This document shows positions 5,309 to 5,814 of a DNA stretch of 5,814 bases, piece by piece. The translations under genes and the position numbers were made by a program. The notes below the pieces were generated by a model, which had not been told where the DNA came from, made no database searches, and was given only the letters and a program-made list of their open reading frames with translations. Positions within the stretch are counted from its first letter, which is position 1. Each line of letters starts with the position of its first letter. This DNA is from Planctomycetaceae bacterium (lineage in GTDB: Bacteria; Planctomycetota; Planctomycetia; Pirellulales; Pirellulaceae), in contig DMPQ01000377.1 of the NCBI GenBank assembly GCA_003455945.1, positions 21,880 to 27,693 on the forward strand, in the 5' to 3' direction.

Positions 5309-5814
5309 TCAGTCGTTCGCTTTTTTTTTGCGACCGCCATCGATCGACTTCACCGCGACGTCGTCCGATCCGGACTTCAGATACGCGACCAGATCGCGAA
5401 TGTCGTCGAGCGTGAAGGTGTCGAGCAGGCCGTCCGGCATCATCGAGACGGGCGAGGGGACCATCTCGTCGATCTCGTCGACATTGACCGGCGTCAACGA
5501 TCCCGGATCGAGCATGTTCTGCTGCACCAGGTAGTTGTTGCCGTTCAGATTGATGACTCGGCCGGCGATCTGCCGACCGTCCAGCAGCGAGAACAGGGTC
5601 GGCTGGTACTGATCCGAGATCACCTTGCTCGGTTCGACGAGCGCCTCGAGCAGATTCTGCTGGTTGAAGCGACGTCCCGAAGCGGTGAGGTCGGGCCCGA
5701 CGAGTCCTCCCTCGCCCTTGAACCGATGACACTTGAAGCACTGGGCGACCGCGAAGACGCGACGACCGTTCTCGAGATCGCGCCCTTCGTAGACCGACTC
5801 GTCATCCGACATCA
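5309..5814 (-). CDS. C-terminal c-type cytochrome (PVC-type heme-binding) domain, N-terminus off the right edge
   Basis: The visible part, at least 167 residues, matches the C-terminal heme domain found at the end of large exported planctomycete and verrucomicrobial proteins ('Pirellula/Verrucomicrobium type'). Counting from the Met at 5812, the heme-attachment motif is CFKCH (25-29), with His29 as axial ligand, followed by GEGGLVGPDLT. EPSKVISDQY (60-69) and the inserted beta region (DGRQIAGRV) are family-typical, and SMMPDGLL (123-130) gives the likely second ligand, Met124 or Met125. The protein ends in the basic tail GGRKKKAND. The Met at 5812 is probably internal: the frame runs to the edge, no signal peptide precedes the heme site, and in the family a dehydrogenase-like or HEAT-repeat region lies upstream. 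It probably acts in periplasmic electron transfer. The broken sulfatase follows after 47 nt on the same strand. Confidence 0.88.
   Translation of the reverse strand, partial: MSDDESVYEGRDLENGRRVFAVAQCFKCHRFKGEGGLVGPDLTASGRRFNQQNLLEALVEPSKVISDQYQPTLFSLLDGRQIAGRVINLNGNNYLVQQNMLDPGSLTPVNVDEIDEMVPSPVSMMPDGLLDTFTLDDIRDLVAYLKSGSDDVAVKSIDGGRKKKAND
5321..5329 (-). repeat. Nine-base A homopolymer near the 3' end of the cytochrome gene
   Basis: Nine consecutive A (minus strand) encode Lys-Lys-Lys four codons before the stop. It is the most conspicuous homopolymer in a GC-rich window. Such a tract is prone to polymerase or ribosome slippage and to sequencing indels. A -1 slip enters the frame of the following sulfatase. 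Confidence 0.9.

Noticed and set aside
5281..5329. T9 run as a plus-strand intrinsic terminator
   Set aside because: No plus-strand gene ends nearby and only a 4-bp stem precedes it. The tract is explained as AAA Lys codons on the minus strand.
3864..5534. A 556-codon open frame on the plus strand opposite the second sulfatase
   Set aside because: It is Arg-rich, has no recognisable domain, and lies antisense to a clear sulfatase and part of the cytochrome gene. High GC readily opens such frames.
5812..5814. Met at 5812 as the true start of the cytochrome protein
   Set aside because: There is no signal peptide, which a periplasmic c-type cytochrome needs, and the frame runs into the window edge.

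Overview
The window is GC-rich bacterial DNA. Its gene content points to a member of the Planctomycetota or a close PVC-group relative. Two exported sulfatases, a planctomycete-style SGNH/GDSL esterase with an N-terminal beta-sandwich, and a c-type cytochrome domain of the 'Pirellula/Verrucomicrobium' heme-binding kind lie within 6 kb. This assignment comes from remembered family resemblance; no search was run.

Layout, left to right. Bases 1-965 (minus): the N-terminal 321 residues of a secreted SGNH-hydrolase-like protein whose C-terminus lies off the left edge. 1085-2890 (minus): a complete 601-aa secreted sulfatase with a C-terminal beta-rich extension. 2891-3099: a 209-bp divergent intergenic region with a perfect 23-nt inverted repeat almost exactly midway between the two start codons. 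3100-3735 (plus): a 211-aa NUDIX hydrolase. 3762-5261 (minus): a second sulfatase gene, interrupted at codon 99 by an in-frame TAG (4965-4967). 5309-5814 (minus): the C-terminal part of a larger protein ending in a CxxCH cytochrome c domain; its N-terminus lies off the right edge.

The sulfatases, esterase and cytochrome fit periplasmic breakdown of sulfated and esterified polysaccharide, a theme for which planctomycetes are known. The NUDIX enzyme is cytoplasmic, reads the other way and is probably unrelated. The cytochrome gene and the broken sulfatase are 47 nt apart on the same strand and could be co-transcribed. The first sulfatase and the SGNH gene, 119 nt apart, could be another unit.

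No tRNA, rRNA, CRISPR array, insertion sequence or phage gene was seen. I found no convincing new system. The points most worth checking are the amber codon splitting a sulfatase with all its catalytic residues, the A9 tract that puts the cytochrome gene and that sulfatase one -1 slip apart, the 23-nt palindrome, and the fact that neither sulfatase has the textbook C-x-(P/A)-x-R activation motif.
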